Positions 14,379 through 26,029 of a DNA stretch of 64,000 nt are shown in pieces (the first letter of the stretch is position 1; every line of letters starts with the position of its first letter). Under the pieces are notes generated by a model, which worked only from the letters and a program-made list of their open reading frames with translations, ran no database searches and was not told where the DNA came from. A program made the position numbers and the translations under genes. The DNA is from Trematomus loennbergii (lineage: Eukaryota > Chordata > Actinopteri > Perciformes > Nototheniidae): positions 15,148,437 through 15,212,436 of the forward strand of contig JAAOOA010000026.1 of NCBI GenBank assembly GCA_012861695.1, read 5' to 3'.

Positions 14379-14556
14379 ACACACCACACACAAACCACTC
14401 ACCACACCACACACACATACACACAAAACCAATCCTTTCTGATTTATTGACTAAATATCAATTTTTCTCTTCCCTCCTTGACAGACTGGAGAAATGGAAG
14501 TGAAGAACCCTCTGTTTGATGACTCGAATTTACATTTCCCGGAAAATCACAAGTGA
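3668..14556 (+). CDS. npdc1: npdc1, neural proliferation differentiation and control protein 1 (5' partial, 8 exons)
   Basis: Single-pass membrane protein of neurons. Coding exons: 3668-3817, 11704-11820, 11970-12179, 12579-12645, 13753-13846, 13966-14045, 14206-14305, 14485-14556, all with AG/GT borders and matching phases. The first holds the family Cys-rich module (CPRHLDCAKDGRHFC...RCGPC). The second has an acidic segment (DLDEEIDFLHS), the third a Pro/Thr/Ser-rich stalk, and the fourth the membrane helix (ISLCVVVGSVAVVLATVCYV). The last four give the conserved cytoplasmic tail, with motifs MYHYQHQ, DFTVYECPGLAP and TGEMEVKNPLFD, which fit vertebrate NPDC1 closely. The signal-peptide exon is not in the window. 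The 7.9-kb intron after the first exon holds nested transposon remnants and an E-box cluster. Unlike the four genes downstream, no frame break was found. The paralogue letter (npdc1a or npdc1b) cannot be decided; linkage to pou5f3 and fut7 supports the ancestral locus. Confidence 0.93.
4145..5707. mobile_element. MITE-like DNA repeat interrupted by a second element
   Basis: The ends are imperfect inverted repeats: TTAAAGGGGCCCTATTTTGC on the left, and GCATAATATGTCCTCTTTA on the right. This is a widespread teleost repeat type, recognised from general familiarity and not from a search. The ~490 bp of outer sequence is split by a 1.07-kb element at 4407-5480. It lies in an npdc1 intron. A related copy seems to lie at about 53703-54140. 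Confidence 0.6.
4407..5480. mobile_element. 1.07-kb non-autonomous DNA transposon with long perfect inverted ends, nested in another repeat
   Basis: The left end carries GGCCTGTACTACGAAGCTGG (4411-4430) and the right end its exact reverse complement (5457-5476). The perfect match extends four bases outward, so the terminal repeat is 24 bp and starts CAGAGG. A second, subterminal inverted pair lies just inside: TACTACGACGCTGG near 4503 and CCAGCGTCGTAGGA near 5397. No transposase frame is visible. The CAG start suggests a hAT-type element, but no 8-bp target duplication is visible, so the superfamily is unsure. Confidence 0.65.
6069..6124. repeat. (TC)n microsatellite
   Basis: A perfect TC dinucleotide tract of about 56 bases in the npdc1 intron. 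Confidence 0.95.
9977..10171. promoter_or_regulatory. candidate enhancer: cluster of five E-boxes in npdc1 intron
   Basis: Within 195 bp there are CACGTG (9977), CACCTG (10021), CAGATG (10034), CACCTG (10060) and CAGATG (10166). Proneural bHLH factors prefer CAGATG/CACCTG-type sites, and npdc1 is a neural gene. Short motifs occur by chance, so this is inference only. Confidence 0.25.
13310..13380. mobile_element. fragment ending in a hAT-type terminus
   Basis: The sequence ends in TTGAGAACCACTGG. Its reverse complement begins CAGTGGTTCTCAA, a terminus shared by many vertebrate hAT non-autonomous elements. Only one end is recognised; it lies in an npdc1 intron. Confidence 0.35.
14314..14377. 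repeat. (CA)n microsatellite next to npdc1 splice donor
   Basis: About 32 units of AC/CA begin 8 bases after the 5' splice site at 14306 and grade into a degenerate CA-rich stretch to about 14425. Confidence 0.95.
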
Positions 14557-15545
14557 ATGCTGAACCCTTTATGCACACACATACATAATATAAACACAGG
14601 CACACACCAGTTCTGGGGAATAAACCACTTATCTCACACTGCATGCATATATTTGAAGGTTTCCTGTCAGAGGAGGTGATAAAAAGGATTGTTTTCTTGT
14701 TGGCCCTTTACTATATCATGTTATAATATTACAAATATATGTTGGGTTCCTTGTTAATTTCTTTCTTTCCCTGATTTGGAGCTTTCCTTTCTTTTAACAT
14801 AAGGTTTTCAGAGTCCGTATTAAATTGTTTAAATGTTAATCTCTTAAGTTAAGATTTTCCCTTTCATTTTGGTTACTTTCCTTCATTTCTGCAGCTATTT
14901 CCAAAGAATGTCTTACAACAGCAGACATGTGTATAACACACTGATACACATGCATACGCCGGGAAACAGGTGCCCTCCCTTTGTTTTGTCATGCATAACT
15001 AGTGTGCTAAACCACATTCCCAACAGATACAAAGTTTCAAATCAGATCTGTGTGATACCTCCTGTAAAAACTCCCAAATGCAACACAAGGTTGAGCATTA
15101 AAAATGTTAACGTTGGTGTTGCTCATTTTATTCCTTGTCTTATAAGCTACGCATAAATATTTTAAGATTATAGAAAAATATATATATGAAAATGAAGTAC
15201 TTGATGATGTCTGTCGCATGGTTTGACTGTACCGTGTTTGAATCATGGCAATGCTTTGAAAAGTTATTGGGCCTCCCGTATGTATGCATCCTGTAGCTGG
15301 AGGAGGAATGTACACTAAAAGTGATTTATGAGCACTTGAATGAAATGTTGGTGACGGACTATACTGATGGATGTGTAGGTGGTAAATATCACTATCTTGT
15401 ATCGTCCCTCTTTCCTCTCTGTCCTCTTGTCGGTCCCAAGTTTACTCTGTGCTGCAAAATATACAAAAACGAGTGAATGTGTTCACTTTTTATAGATATT
15501 TGTACATGCAGACAAAGGATTGGAATTAAAAGTTTTTACCACATG
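14557..15545 (+). other. npdc1: npdc1 3' UTR (probable)
   Basis: AT-rich DNA directly after the npdc1 stop codon with no further exon. An ATTAAA polyadenylation-signal variant at 15525-15530 is the best candidate end. The exact cleavage site cannot be seen. Confidence 0.5.
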
Positions 15546-18500
15546 TGAAAATAACTTTGTTTCATGTTGTGGTTTTCATGACATACACTTAATAAGATTT
15601 TAGAAATGTATATAGACATTTTAAATGTAATGGCTTTATTGATGCTAGTGGCTAAATGACAGGAAATTAGGGAGAGATGCAACAAAGTTACACATTTTGG
15701 ACAAAATCTAGCTATTAAAATAGATAAGGGAGATTAGATTTAGTCTAGCCTGCTGTTCTTTCCTAGACTAATGGCTGTAATAAAATCATATTTGTTCAGT
15801 CTCAGTCTGTGCAGGTGGCACATTAAGCCTAACCAATTATTGAAACCAAGATAAATAATAGAATCTGTTTTTGTCTTTAAGGAAAATCAACAAAAACCTA
15901 ATTCTGTGAAACAAAATATTGTATAAATCCACAAAACTTTATTATAAATTCCTCCTGAGATGCTCTCAGTGTGGGATGATTTCTCCAATGTGGAAAATAA
16001 AGACGGTAAAAAAAGGTCATAGGGTTAAAAGAGTGAGGTCTCCTCTTTGAGCAATTTTTGCAATTTAACTAGAAATATGATCAATGCCACTTTATTGAGT
16101 GTGGTCCCCCCCCCCCCCTCTTCTTTTTCTTGTCAGAATAAGGGAAGTAAGAGGCATACATATATATTTAGTCTCGCTGAATCATATAGTCACAATGCAC
16201 TGGATTAGCATTTCCTGTTCTGATCAACTCTGCTGCCACTTACACCTGTCACCACGCAGAGACACAGTTGGTGTCACCTCTGCCTCAGACTGTCTCTGAC
16301 TTACTGTCTCTATTTTAGGTTATCCTGTTTAACCGTGTTTTACTTTCAGGACACAAACGACTACACCCAGAAAGTGACCTCCTTGTAGCTTTTGTGTTTG
16401 TGGTTGCATGTCCGTGAGTCGGGGAGGGGATGGGTCAGTCTCCTGTCCCTATTGAGCCACATGCCAAGGGGCCATTAAAAGCCCTTTGTGCCGAGGACAG
16501 TGGACGGAAGGCAGCCATTGGCCCTCGGATAAAAACCTGGGTGGGTGTAATGTCTGTGAATGTCGGTATCAAAGGCAGGGCCGTTTGGGAAGAAAATCAA
16601 AAAGCCATCAGACTTGTTTGTGGGAGAAGTTTGTGCTGCTTAACAGGATGGGCAGTATTTAGGAAAAAACGCAGGATTATAACTTTAATTTAACAGATGA
16701 TTTCAAAAGTAGTGACTTATATTGATTCACAAATGTATCTTAATGCAACAGTTACAATAGAGCCAAAAATCTGGATGTAGATTTGTGTTATTAAGAAAAC
16801 TTGTCTTTTCCAGAAGAAGACAGTATTTGTATTGGCAAAACTAAATTACTTAACATTTTTTATTTAGCAACCTGCTGAATGAAACACACATCGACAACGG
16901 GGCAAAATTAGAAGTACATCCTGAATGAAGATCAGGGTTTGTGTCATACAAATACGAAATGTCCCGGCCACAGCAAGAAGTGGACCACAGTTCAGATCTC
17001 ACATTCAATTTGCTTCTTTTAGCATGAGCGGTCGTGCATTAAAGGGCAGCAGCACCTCTGAGTTAAATATCACACACACGCCCAGTAGAGGCCTTTTCTT
17101 TGAACGCTGCCTGCAGTGATGTTTCGAAGAAGTTAAAATGAAGAGGAACACTAATTTAAATGAGCAATGTATATAGGCTATAATGTGATACTTTTTTCAT
17201 CACTCAAGATATGTTTGTATCTACTGGTGTGACTAGGTGTCCAACATATTCACACTGGTGCTTCTACTGCTGCATCAACAGGCCTTCTTTTAAGTGTAAC
17301 TTTCTCTCTGCCTCTGTGTGACGGGACCTGCACCGCAAACACATCTCTCTGAGGTGTCTTGAAGAGGCCACTTAAAAGAACTAAAGGCAAGATCTGAGAC
17401 ATCTGGGGGGTTTTCAACTCAATCCCCAGATACTCCCCTCACACATCTCCTCCTCACTGTACTGAGCTATTCAACACTGAGACCCCCTCCCCTCCCTCCT
17501 TTGGACACCCTGAGAGCTCTGTGCTCTGCTGTCCCTTTCTCTCTCTGAAGCATTGCCTGAAGTCTACTATCTCTCTTGCTGTCTGTCTTTTGCATGACAA
17601 TTATACTCCCAAGTCCATGGCCCAGGACAATGCTTGTATCGTTGGGGTTTGATGTCTTTTAAGCTATTGACCAGGCTCTTACAGCTCCCCGATCACGGGC
17701 CTACACTTTATATCTAAGGGGAAGAGAGAGTGGTAATCTCTTGGTTATAGTGTCAGAAAAAAAGACATATTGATTATATTCTGTATTCTCTAAATCCATT
17801 CTTTAAAGTTTCTTTTATCAGAGCTTTTGCTGATTTCAATTGACTCACTCTTGTTTTTGAGCTGACCTTTATTCCATTTGAAAAGGCTTTCTTTTCAGTC
17901 TTACCATATACACTATTAATACAAACATTTGTATCTCTTAACTAATGATTTTGTACTTGTCTGTTCCTCATCTTCCTGTGAAATAGTTTCTCTAAACTAC
18001 CTTTGATAAACAATTAAACAGCCCAATCAGCAAAACTAACATCATTGTTTTAATCAAACTGTCTACCAGTGAGGTATCACTTATTTTTAAGGGGCCACAA
18101 GGCAAAAACATTAAGCACATTTTCTATCTACATGCTTCCATGATGAATAGAATGGCCTTTCATCTCAAAAGGAGTAAGAGATATTCAAACAGAGATTGGA
18201 TATTGCACCTGCCTCCTAGCAGTTTTGGACCTTTAGGCTATATATCAGACTGGGTGCCATAGTATTGGCCCACCACAGTGAACCCCGGACCTGCAGACCA
18301 GGGCGAAACTTCAGCCTGGTGTTTGTTTCAGAAGACAGGCGGGGGAGGTGGTGGGTGTGGGGCGGAATCAAAGGGTTGAGACTTATTGTTCGAATCTGAA
18401 AAGGAGCTAATGGTCGACCATCGCAACTCGGGATCTGAAATCCACAGGGTGCCCCGGGGCCAGCTCGTACAATGGCCCCCCCTCTCCCTCCCCGCAGTGT

Positions 18501-19599
18501 GTCTTCCTGCCGCAATCTGCGGCCAACGACTCGCGCTGGGGGTGCGCATCTGTAGTGCTCCGGCCATACAGGCTCTCTGAACGACCATCGATCAAGGGTT
18601 AATGGGAGAAGTTCACCTGAATGCTGTCGGTGGTTTTACGATTCAGTCACTAGTATTCCACCATTTATAGTTTGGCAATGGAAAGAATAGCAATAAAGAG
18701 TAGCCACAATGTCACAGTATCATCCACGTTGGACTCTAACTTAAAATAAATATTCATCTGACAGAAATCGTGTTTTCCTTTTTTAAAAGTGCAAAAATAA
18801 TCAGCTTTATGTAAAAAATAGTGTTATTCCTGTTTCCAGTAGCATCAACAAAGTAAGAAGATTTAACAACCAAAAACTCAGCTGGTTAAAAGATTGAGTC
18901 GTCATCATGCCATCATGTTCTTCTGACCCACTTCTCCGAAATCAAGCTTCACAACAACACTTTCATGGGTGTACATGTCACCCTGCTTATCTCGTTATTT
19001 CTATTAAAGAACGTTGAAGTCATTTCCAGTGCATTGTCATACATTGTTTTTCCTCCAGTTTATTTGTATGAGCTGATAACACGTTTAGTTTAGATGTTAG
19101 TGATTAAAATAAATGCAGGTCTGAATGACAGGGATTTTAATATCAAAGCCATCTCCTTAAAGGGGAATAAGTTAAACAAACTGAGCTTTATAATTCATGT
19201 ATGAGGTGAGCAAATTATAGTGTTACAATATGTATTTAAAGGAACACTGACCCGTGCCTTAGCAATGTTAATATTCTGATTAAAACTGTTGAATTATTAA
19301 TATTTTTTATGTAATGGTTTTAAATTGCACGTAATTAGTTTTGCATTTGCTAAGAAACAGAAAAACATTGTAAGTCTGCAGCCCAAAGGGCTGGATGTTT
19401 ATTTGAAAACACGCCCACTACTTTAGGGCGAATCAAGGTCATTCGCAAATTCACCATCAGCTGTGGCCAATTGTCTACTCCAGCCAATGGGTGAAGAGAT
19501 GATGTGACCCCCCAACACCCGCAGCTGTGATTAGGAAAACCTGTGGAGCAGGGGAAGGAGAGAGGGGCATTTGAGCTTGAAGGTGAGTTAAGTGCAGTA
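15546..19599. other. intergenic region between npdc1 and pou5f3
   Basis: No coding exon was recognised. It contains an unexplained GC-rich block (18240-18600) and otherwise AT-rich DNA with a C-run at 16108-16118. It is likely to include pou5f3 upstream control sequence. Confidence 0.55.
18240..18600. other. unexplained GC-rich block upstream of pou5f3
   Basis: About 360 bp of GC-rich DNA with several CpGs, sharply unlike its AT-rich surroundings and 1.3 kb upstream of the pou5f3 start. Frames stay open on both strands, as expected for GC-rich DNA, but no protein family is recognisable. It does not match my recollection of 5S, 18S or 28S rRNA or 7SK RNA. It could be a CpG-island-type regulatory element, a distal promoter, or an old retrocopy. 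Confidence 0.4.
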
Positions 19600-19872
19600 G
19601 TGTTAAAAACAACTTGGTGGAGTCGGCCGTAGGCGTATTGGTGGTTATGTAGCACCAAAACGGCAACTGCCCAGACCTACACTTTTCGGACAATATCTCC
19701 AGAAACGGACTTTTCACAGACGGTTTTTTTCCCTGGAGTGCTTTTCCTACATCATCCTTCATTGGTGTGTGCGTATACGTGAAGCGGGTGGTTTAGAATC
19801 AGTCGCCACTGACTTATTCTAAGTTTACATTTTGGACGTTCGCTTTTATATAGTTTTTACGGTGTTTGGAAG
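19339..19872 (+). promoter_or_regulatory. pou5f3: pou5f3 proximal upstream region and 5' leader
   Basis: Sequence directly before the pou5f3 start codon. It contains an octamer-like TTTTGCAT at 19339-19346 (one mismatch to ATTTGCAT, the POU binding site). A TATA-like TTTTATATAG lies close to the ATG, too close to be an obvious core promoter. The transcription start cannot be placed by eye. Confidence 0.35.
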
Positions 19873-22140
19873 ATGTCTGAAAGATCGCATAGTCCGGAAA
19901 GCCAAATCCGTCCGTATGACTTCAGCCGGGCCAACCATTGCGGCCAGCTGCTGGGTCATGAAGGTTTGGGCAGCGGTGGTCCGTTCCAGCTTCCCCACGG
20001 TCTCCTGACAGACCCGAGTCTCCTCTACAACAAGTCCGCCTACAGTGGCATCACATCGGCATCTGCGCAGAACTTTTTCCCTTTCCCATCAGTCAATGGG
20101 GACTACAGGGGATCCGACCTGCAGGCCGGAGATTTTGGGCAAACCAAGCATTGGTATCCCTTCGCTGCTCCCGAGTACACCGGCCAGGTACCCGGGGCAA
20201 CAGCAGCTACCCAGCCTTTAAACCTGAGTCCCCCCATTGCCGAGACACGGGAGCAGATTAAACTTTCCGCAATAAAGACTGAGAAGGACACCGGCGATGA
20301 ATACTCCACGGAGGTTAAGATTCAGCAGTACCCATCAGCAGCCTCTGCTGCCATGTCCCATGGAGTTTTCTACCCGACCTGGAACCCCTCCTTCTGGCCC
20401 GGCATCAACCACATCACACCGCCCGCCAGCAATAATCAAAATCCCTCGACATCCTCGGCATCTTCACCCTCCATGTCCCCCTCACCCCCAAGCAACGGGC
20501 TTCCGGGAAACTCGTTTTTCAGCGTGAACACAACCCAGGCCTCCCCGGGCCGCAGACTCAGAACCCGGCCTCTTCAACTAGGAGCAGTGGGTCCTCCAGC
20601 GGTGGATGCAGCGACTCTGAGGAGGTAAAAGCATTAACTGAATATGGACTGAATCTATTTTATAAATACAGTTTACTTGTGGATCACATTGGGTATTAAT
20701 GTAATTTATTGTTTTCCTCAGGAGAATCTTTCAACAGAAGAACTAGAGCAGTTTGCAAAGGAGCTGAAACACAAGCGCATAACATTGGGTTTTACCCAAG
20801 CTGATGTCGGTCTTGCCCTAGGAAACCTTTATGGTAAGTATGGCAACCATAAAGAGATAATTAACCACTGTTTAAAGTTATCTTCATTTTGTGTCATTAT
20901 GGTCAATCCAAGAACAAAGTCTGTCAGCCTAGTTGGGCCCACTGTCTGCATTTTAATGTTATGGAGATTCACACTTATTATATTCTGTATATATAAATCA
21001 CTAAAAAGATTGGTCAATGCTGTGTATACAAGTTGACTGTGTATAGCCTACTATCCTGAGAAGGATTGAGACTTTTACATAGCTGAATCTCCATTTTGTC
21101 AAGTTTTGTCTTTCAACTTTTGGGCCATGACCCTTTTTTCAACTTGTGCTCTAATGTTTTTTTTGTACATGTAGGTAAGATGTTCAGCCAGACGACCATT
21201 TGCCGCTTTGAGGCTCTGCAGCTGAGCTTCAAGAACATGTGCAAGCTGAAGCCCCTTCTTCAGAGATGGCTGAATGAGGCAGAGACCTCAGACAATCCCC
21301 AGGATGTAAGTGCTATACTTTGACATCTGCAGACTAGTTTACAAGACAACAGAAGATCACTAAGCTTCATGGGATCCTTGGTCTTTTCAGGCCTTGCTAA
21401 CTTCCTGCTGAGTTAACCTGAATCAAGGCCCTCTACTCTTGTGAAGTGTAAAATGCCACCTAGTGGCCATAAAACCTCTATGATGTGCACCAAGTGGGGG
21501 AGCCATCTTTTGAGAACATGGAGCTTACAAATCTTAATTTGGTTGTATTCATTACTGCATCAACCCTTACTAGCATGCTTTGATTCTTCAGATGTACAAG
21601 ATTGAGCGAGTATTTGTTGACACCAGAAAGAGGAAGAGGAGGACCAGTCTGGAGGGAGCAGTGCGGTCTGCTCTTGAGACCTACTTTGTCAAGTGTCCGA
21701 AGCCAAACACCCAGGAGATCACTCACATCTCAGACGACCTGGGTCTGGAGAGAGATGTAAGTACAGCTGTGAAAGTTATGCCAATTGCCTTTTTATTTTG
21801 ATAGAAGCGTGTTTATTTATTTATTTTTTATAAAGCTGGTTCACATTTTTGAAAGACACTTGTTTCCTGTCAGGTCGTACGCGTGTGGTTCTGCAACCGA
21901 AGACAGAAAGGAAAGCGCCTGGCCGTGCCACTAGACGAAGAGTGTGATGGCCAGTACTACGAGCAGAGTCCTTCCCCACTGAACATGGCCCACTCCCCCA
22001 TTCCAGGCCAGGGCTACCCCCTTTCCAGCTACCAGCTAGGAGGCGCCCCTCCTCCCACACTTTACATGCCCCAGCTGCACCGGCCCGACATCTTGAAACA
22101 GGGCCTGCACCACGGACTGGTTAGTCACCTGACTGGATAA
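19873..22140 (+). CDS. pou5f3: pou5f3 (pou2), class V POU homeodomain transcription factor, 5 exons
   Basis: Nuclear DNA-binding regulator of zygotic genome activation, pluripotency and early patterning in fish. Exons: 19873-20624, 20722-20833, 21175-21305, 21592-21756, 21874-22140. The N-terminal exon is a Pro/Ser/Gly-rich activation region starting MSERSHSPE. The POU-specific domain spans exons 2-3 (from [20 protein letters not shown]). A linker ([19 protein letters not shown]) leads into the homeodomain, whose recognition helix contains [13 protein letters not shown]. The tail ends SHLTG. With one base restored the protein is about 475 residues, the usual size. Exon 1 has a frame break in the run CCCCGGGCC (about 20543-20551): the upstream frame would stop in the intron, whereas the second frame (ending GGCSDSEE) splices in phase to exon 2. 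A missing base in the assembly is the likeliest cause. The npdc1 and fut7 neighbours mark this as pou5f3, not pou5f1. Confidence 0.97.
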
Positions 22141-23075
22141 AAGTGTTACATAACCATAGATTGCCCACCCAAGCCTCTCTGTCCAAGAAGAAGTCTCGTA
22201 AACTGTAACCCAATCAACCAAACGCATTGGCAGGTCTTGGGATAAAAACACTCCTAGTTTAGAGGCTCTTCCAACTTTGAGATGGTTCAAAGTATATCCA
22301 TATTACTGTTTTTAATAGCAGACCGTAGTTCCTGCAACTGCTTTGACTTAAAACTAAGACATTTGAACTGAATGTGCCTTTTGATTGTTTTCGTGTTCTT
22401 GGATAATGCATTGCAAGTTATTCCATAGGCTTTTATCATTGCCTTTTAAGAATAATGATAAAAGATCTGATGCTAAAACACAACGGTGATATATGTCCTG
22501 GGTGGTTTTCTGTGGTGCGAATGAGTTTAGATCTGAGTTATAAAAGGGAGATTTGGACCGAAAATCAGTCTTTCTGGTCAATATTTGTGCAATACTTCTG
22601 AATAGAGCAGTCATTGAAATGGAATTTTCCATAATTTTTGCACAAAGATGCTTTTGTAATGTTTAATATATCCCTTTAAAAAAAAAATATTTCCCCATTT
22701 GTATACCAATAGATTCTGGCCTTATGACTGAGGCTGTGAGACTCATAGTAATGTTTTGAAGGAACTTGATAAATGATTAGCTATTAAGTTTCATTGCTGC
22801 TTATCTGCCAATTGCACAATTTCCATATTTTCTCATCTCAGGTGAATTGAAGTGATTAATTTTGCTTTTATAGTGTATTTCAATACGTCAAACTTTTTTT
22901 TTTTTATTATTGTAAATGATTTTTATGTTAATGAAATGTTGAATTACAATTTATACCAAAAGTTAAATTTGGATGCTTATTGGTGTTTTTGTCTGGTATT
23001 GTTTTAAGAAAAATATTTTTTACTCTAAAGACTGTAATTTGCATACGTGAAGACATTAAATGTCACCAATCTGTT
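22141..23075 (+). other. pou5f3: pou5f3 3' UTR (probable)
   Basis: AT-rich DNA after the TAA stop, without coding signal. ATTAAA at 23055-23060 is a plausible polyadenylation signal. The rest, up to 24187, separates the convergent pou5f3 and fut7 genes and shows nothing else recognisable. Confidence 0.4.
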
Positions 23076-24187
23076 CAACCCAGAATGATCTAAGTGTGGA
23101 TTATTGCCTCGGGATTGATTTTTACTTTGATATTACCAACGTGAAATCAAACTTGCTACATGCTTACTGGGATTTTTTGCAACATTTCCTCAACAGATTG
23201 TTAATGGATTAAAATATAATTTGTTGACTTGGTAGCTATGCTAAAATGTTTTCAACCCAAAGGACCTCAACCTTAAATGCATCAAATCTAGTAAAACTGA
23301 CTTTGTTGAATATGTCCAGTACTGATTTATATATATTTTAAACAAGAGGTATTTTTGCGTAAAACCTCTTGTTTTGCATCAGTTTGAGGAAGCTGAGCTT
23401 TATAATTCAGGGAGTGTCCTGCAATGAGACTCATTCACAATGTATTCATTAAGTAAACCATCTTTTAATTTGGAAAGGGAAGTTGGACATGAAACCATAC
23501 AACAGACAAAAAATATTTTAAAAGAAAGTATCGGACATCTCCAAGCCCAAATACTTCAACAACGGGCTAGCCTTTTGAATAATGCAGCCCTACTAAAATA
23601 TTTACAATGTAGTTCATGAAGATTCCAAGCTTCAGTAGAATAGAGCCCACTCAAGCTAATTTGACTTGAATTGAGATCAAATGGTTCACATGTTTCTGTT
23701 TTGAGTACAATATGTAACTATTTTACATGAAAACAAATGCAGACTTTATCCACACTAGTTTAATTGAGTGTGTTTTAAAGCCCTTAACAGTGTGTCCACC
23801 AGACATAAACCATAATGCTTTTGTTTGTAAATGACATTGAAGTGCATCAGTGTTCTTTACAGTAACCTTTGTGCTTGTACTGTAGTACATGAGTTTTAAA
23901 GAGGAGAAATGCTAAACAACACGGCTCCAAAAAACTTAAATCCATTTTACTCCAGGGAGGTCAGGTGTTTGAGAAAAAGAGCTACAGATATCAATGGGGA
24001 CTTATTTCACTTGGTCATTCTTAGTATGAAATAGTTAATGTAAGTTGTGTTGGGTTGGTGCTCACAGTGAATAAGCATGTTTCCAAAGTGCCCTTAAAAA
24101 AGGATTTTCCTGAAATCTCAAGGATGCTAATCCTCCAAAAATGTGATAAATTACACATTAACTATGTATATGCAAGCTCAAGTGTTA

Positions 24188-26029
24188 TTAGCCATTGACC
24201 CAGGCCTCTAGATTGGAGTAAACTTTCTCCTGAGGTAAGCTGTTGTAATGTGAGCAGATCTTACACAGTCTCTCCCTCCAGTCTTTGTACAAATTTACTG
24301 TCCACTGATGTTTCCAAGTGAAATATTCACTGTAGCGTTTCTTGTCCTCTGCAAGCTGTTGTAGATACTCTCCTAAATCCTTGACTGATGCAAACTCATC
24401 GACATGGATAAAAGAATTAGGTGGAGCCACAGATTTGTAGTCGCCTAACGGGGGTCCCAGGACGACAGGCACCGCGCCACCTTGGTAAGCATTCCTCCAC
24501 AGTTTTTCTGTGATGTAATCTTTGCTGATTGAGTTCTCAAAAGCCAAGTAGAAGAAGCAGCGAGAGATTGTAGATAAGAGAGCATTTTGGGAAAGAGGTG
24601 TCTTGGTCCAACGTCCGTAAACCTTCACAGGAACTACTGCCTTTAGCTCTTGGTACACTTTGCTTCTCTTGTGGTGCTTTCTGTAGTTGCTGACCACCCA
24701 ACAGGCCAAGGAGCTCTTATTGAGAGGGACATTGTCCACCAGATGTCCTTCAGCCTCCTTTGGTAGCAGCTGGCCGTATGGAACAGTGACATCAGCATCT
24801 CTCCTATAGCTGATGGTCATGTTGAATATATTTGCATACTGATGCGACTTTCCATTGTGAAGAGGGGCTTCCAGGGACATCCAGGCCCACCTCTGGCCCT
24901 GTGGCCGTGGAAGGTCAAGGGGCAGCTTTTGGCGGCGCAGTGCCAGCTCTCTGTTGTGGAACACCACCACATCAGCGGAGGGGAACAAGGAGCGCTGGTC
25001 CACCAGTCTACAGCGAGGAATACGGTAGAGATCCAGCACGTGTCCCCCTTCAGGGACAACGACCTGCCGTAGGGCCAATGCCACAGCAGGATTGTGATGT
25101 TACGGAAGCTGGAAGGATTTATAGCTGTCTGGGCCGGAAATCTTCTCCACCATCCATTGAGAAGACACAGCGGTAAAACACAGAGAAAGGAGAGGAGGAG
25201 GAGGCGCTTCTTCATTGAGCCGAGCCCAGTCCTCTTAGTGTTGTAACGCCCCTGTTGCAAAGGAAATTAAGTAGGATTGTAAAGGAGAACCGTGGTTTTT
25301 TCGCGTACTTGTTATTTTTGCAGGTTTAAATCTAATCATTACAAATCATATACTTAACATCACAACTAACTATTTTTGTAAAGTGTGCTGCTCTGTTGAG
25401 CAATGTTGATGTACCTTTCCTTCTGATTCATTTCCATAATACATACAAATCATTGCTGAGGTAATGCAGCAAATCATTTCAAATCAATCTGTGAATTTCC
25501 TCATAATTCTTTTAAATGTGCTAATTGATTTCTATTTTTGCACAGGTATGTGGAAACCAATGACCAATGTAGCATTTAAGACATATTTAACATACCAAGA
25601 ATACAAAGACTCAAATGTTTTACTGAATAGACTGAAAATAATATAATGTGACTAAATAAGATTAATTTGATTAAATTGCACCATGTAGCTCAATAACAGA
25701 AGAGAGTAAGAGTCCTCCCAAGCAAAAAAAAAGTATGCTTAAGCCTAATCAGGAAAAACATATTGTATTAACTACTTCCTTCCAAATGTACACCATGTAA
25801 CCACTGAAGACCCTTAGAGAGCAGAATAGGTGACACACATTAACAGGACATATAAGCCACCACCTCAAAGGGGAATTCCTCATGTGTGGCAGTCATGACA
25901 ATGTAAAGTGAAAACCAAATTGATTCCTCAAAGTTTCTAAATGATGAAAATCACTTTTTTAGCATGCATGTTTTGTTTGAGTGTCTGTGATGTAATCCTC
26001 TGATGAGATTTGCAACGAGGACTTACCAT
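24188..26029 (-). CDS. fut7: fut7, alpha-1,3-fucosyltransferase 7 (2 exons, one frame break)
   Basis: Golgi type II membrane enzyme that moves fucose from GDP-fucose to sialylated N-acetyllactosamine, making selectin ligands (family knowledge, GT10). The large exon is 24188-25251 on the minus strand, with acceptor TTTGCAACAG. I place the start at 26027-26029, because an ATG directly before GTAAGT gives M|GRYNTKRTGLGSMKK in frame with exon 2. A fallback start is the internal Met at 25213-25215. Order: short basic tail, membrane helix LLLLSFLCVLPLCLL, stem, ITILLWHWPYGR, RRDADVTVPYG, then the GT10 signature FYLAFENS...DYITEKLWRNA and DWRERLCKIC. Full length is about 355 residues (human 342). 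A single-base frame break lies near 25034-25049 (after KGDTC); the rest of the catalytic domain is intact and highly conserved. This favours an assembly error over a pseudogene. The gene is convergent with pou5f3. Confidence 0.94.

Noticed and set aside
14173..14503. Cys/Val and His/Thr-rich frames across the npdc1 intron
   Set aside because: Translation of the (CA)n microsatellite; only the short exon 14206-14305 is real.
18216..18595. Possible small genes in the GC-rich block
   Set aside because: Several frames are open on both strands at once, as expected from low stop-codon density in GC-rich DNA; no protein family recognised.
19873..22140. Assignment as pou5f1 (oct4)
   Set aside because: The npdc1 and fut7 neighbours define the pou5f3 locus, and the linker and tail sequence match fish pou2/pou5f3.
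24188..25215. fut7 as a pseudogene
   Set aside because: It has only one lesion, a one-base loss of the same type seen in three neighbouring conserved genes; the rest of the protein is intact.
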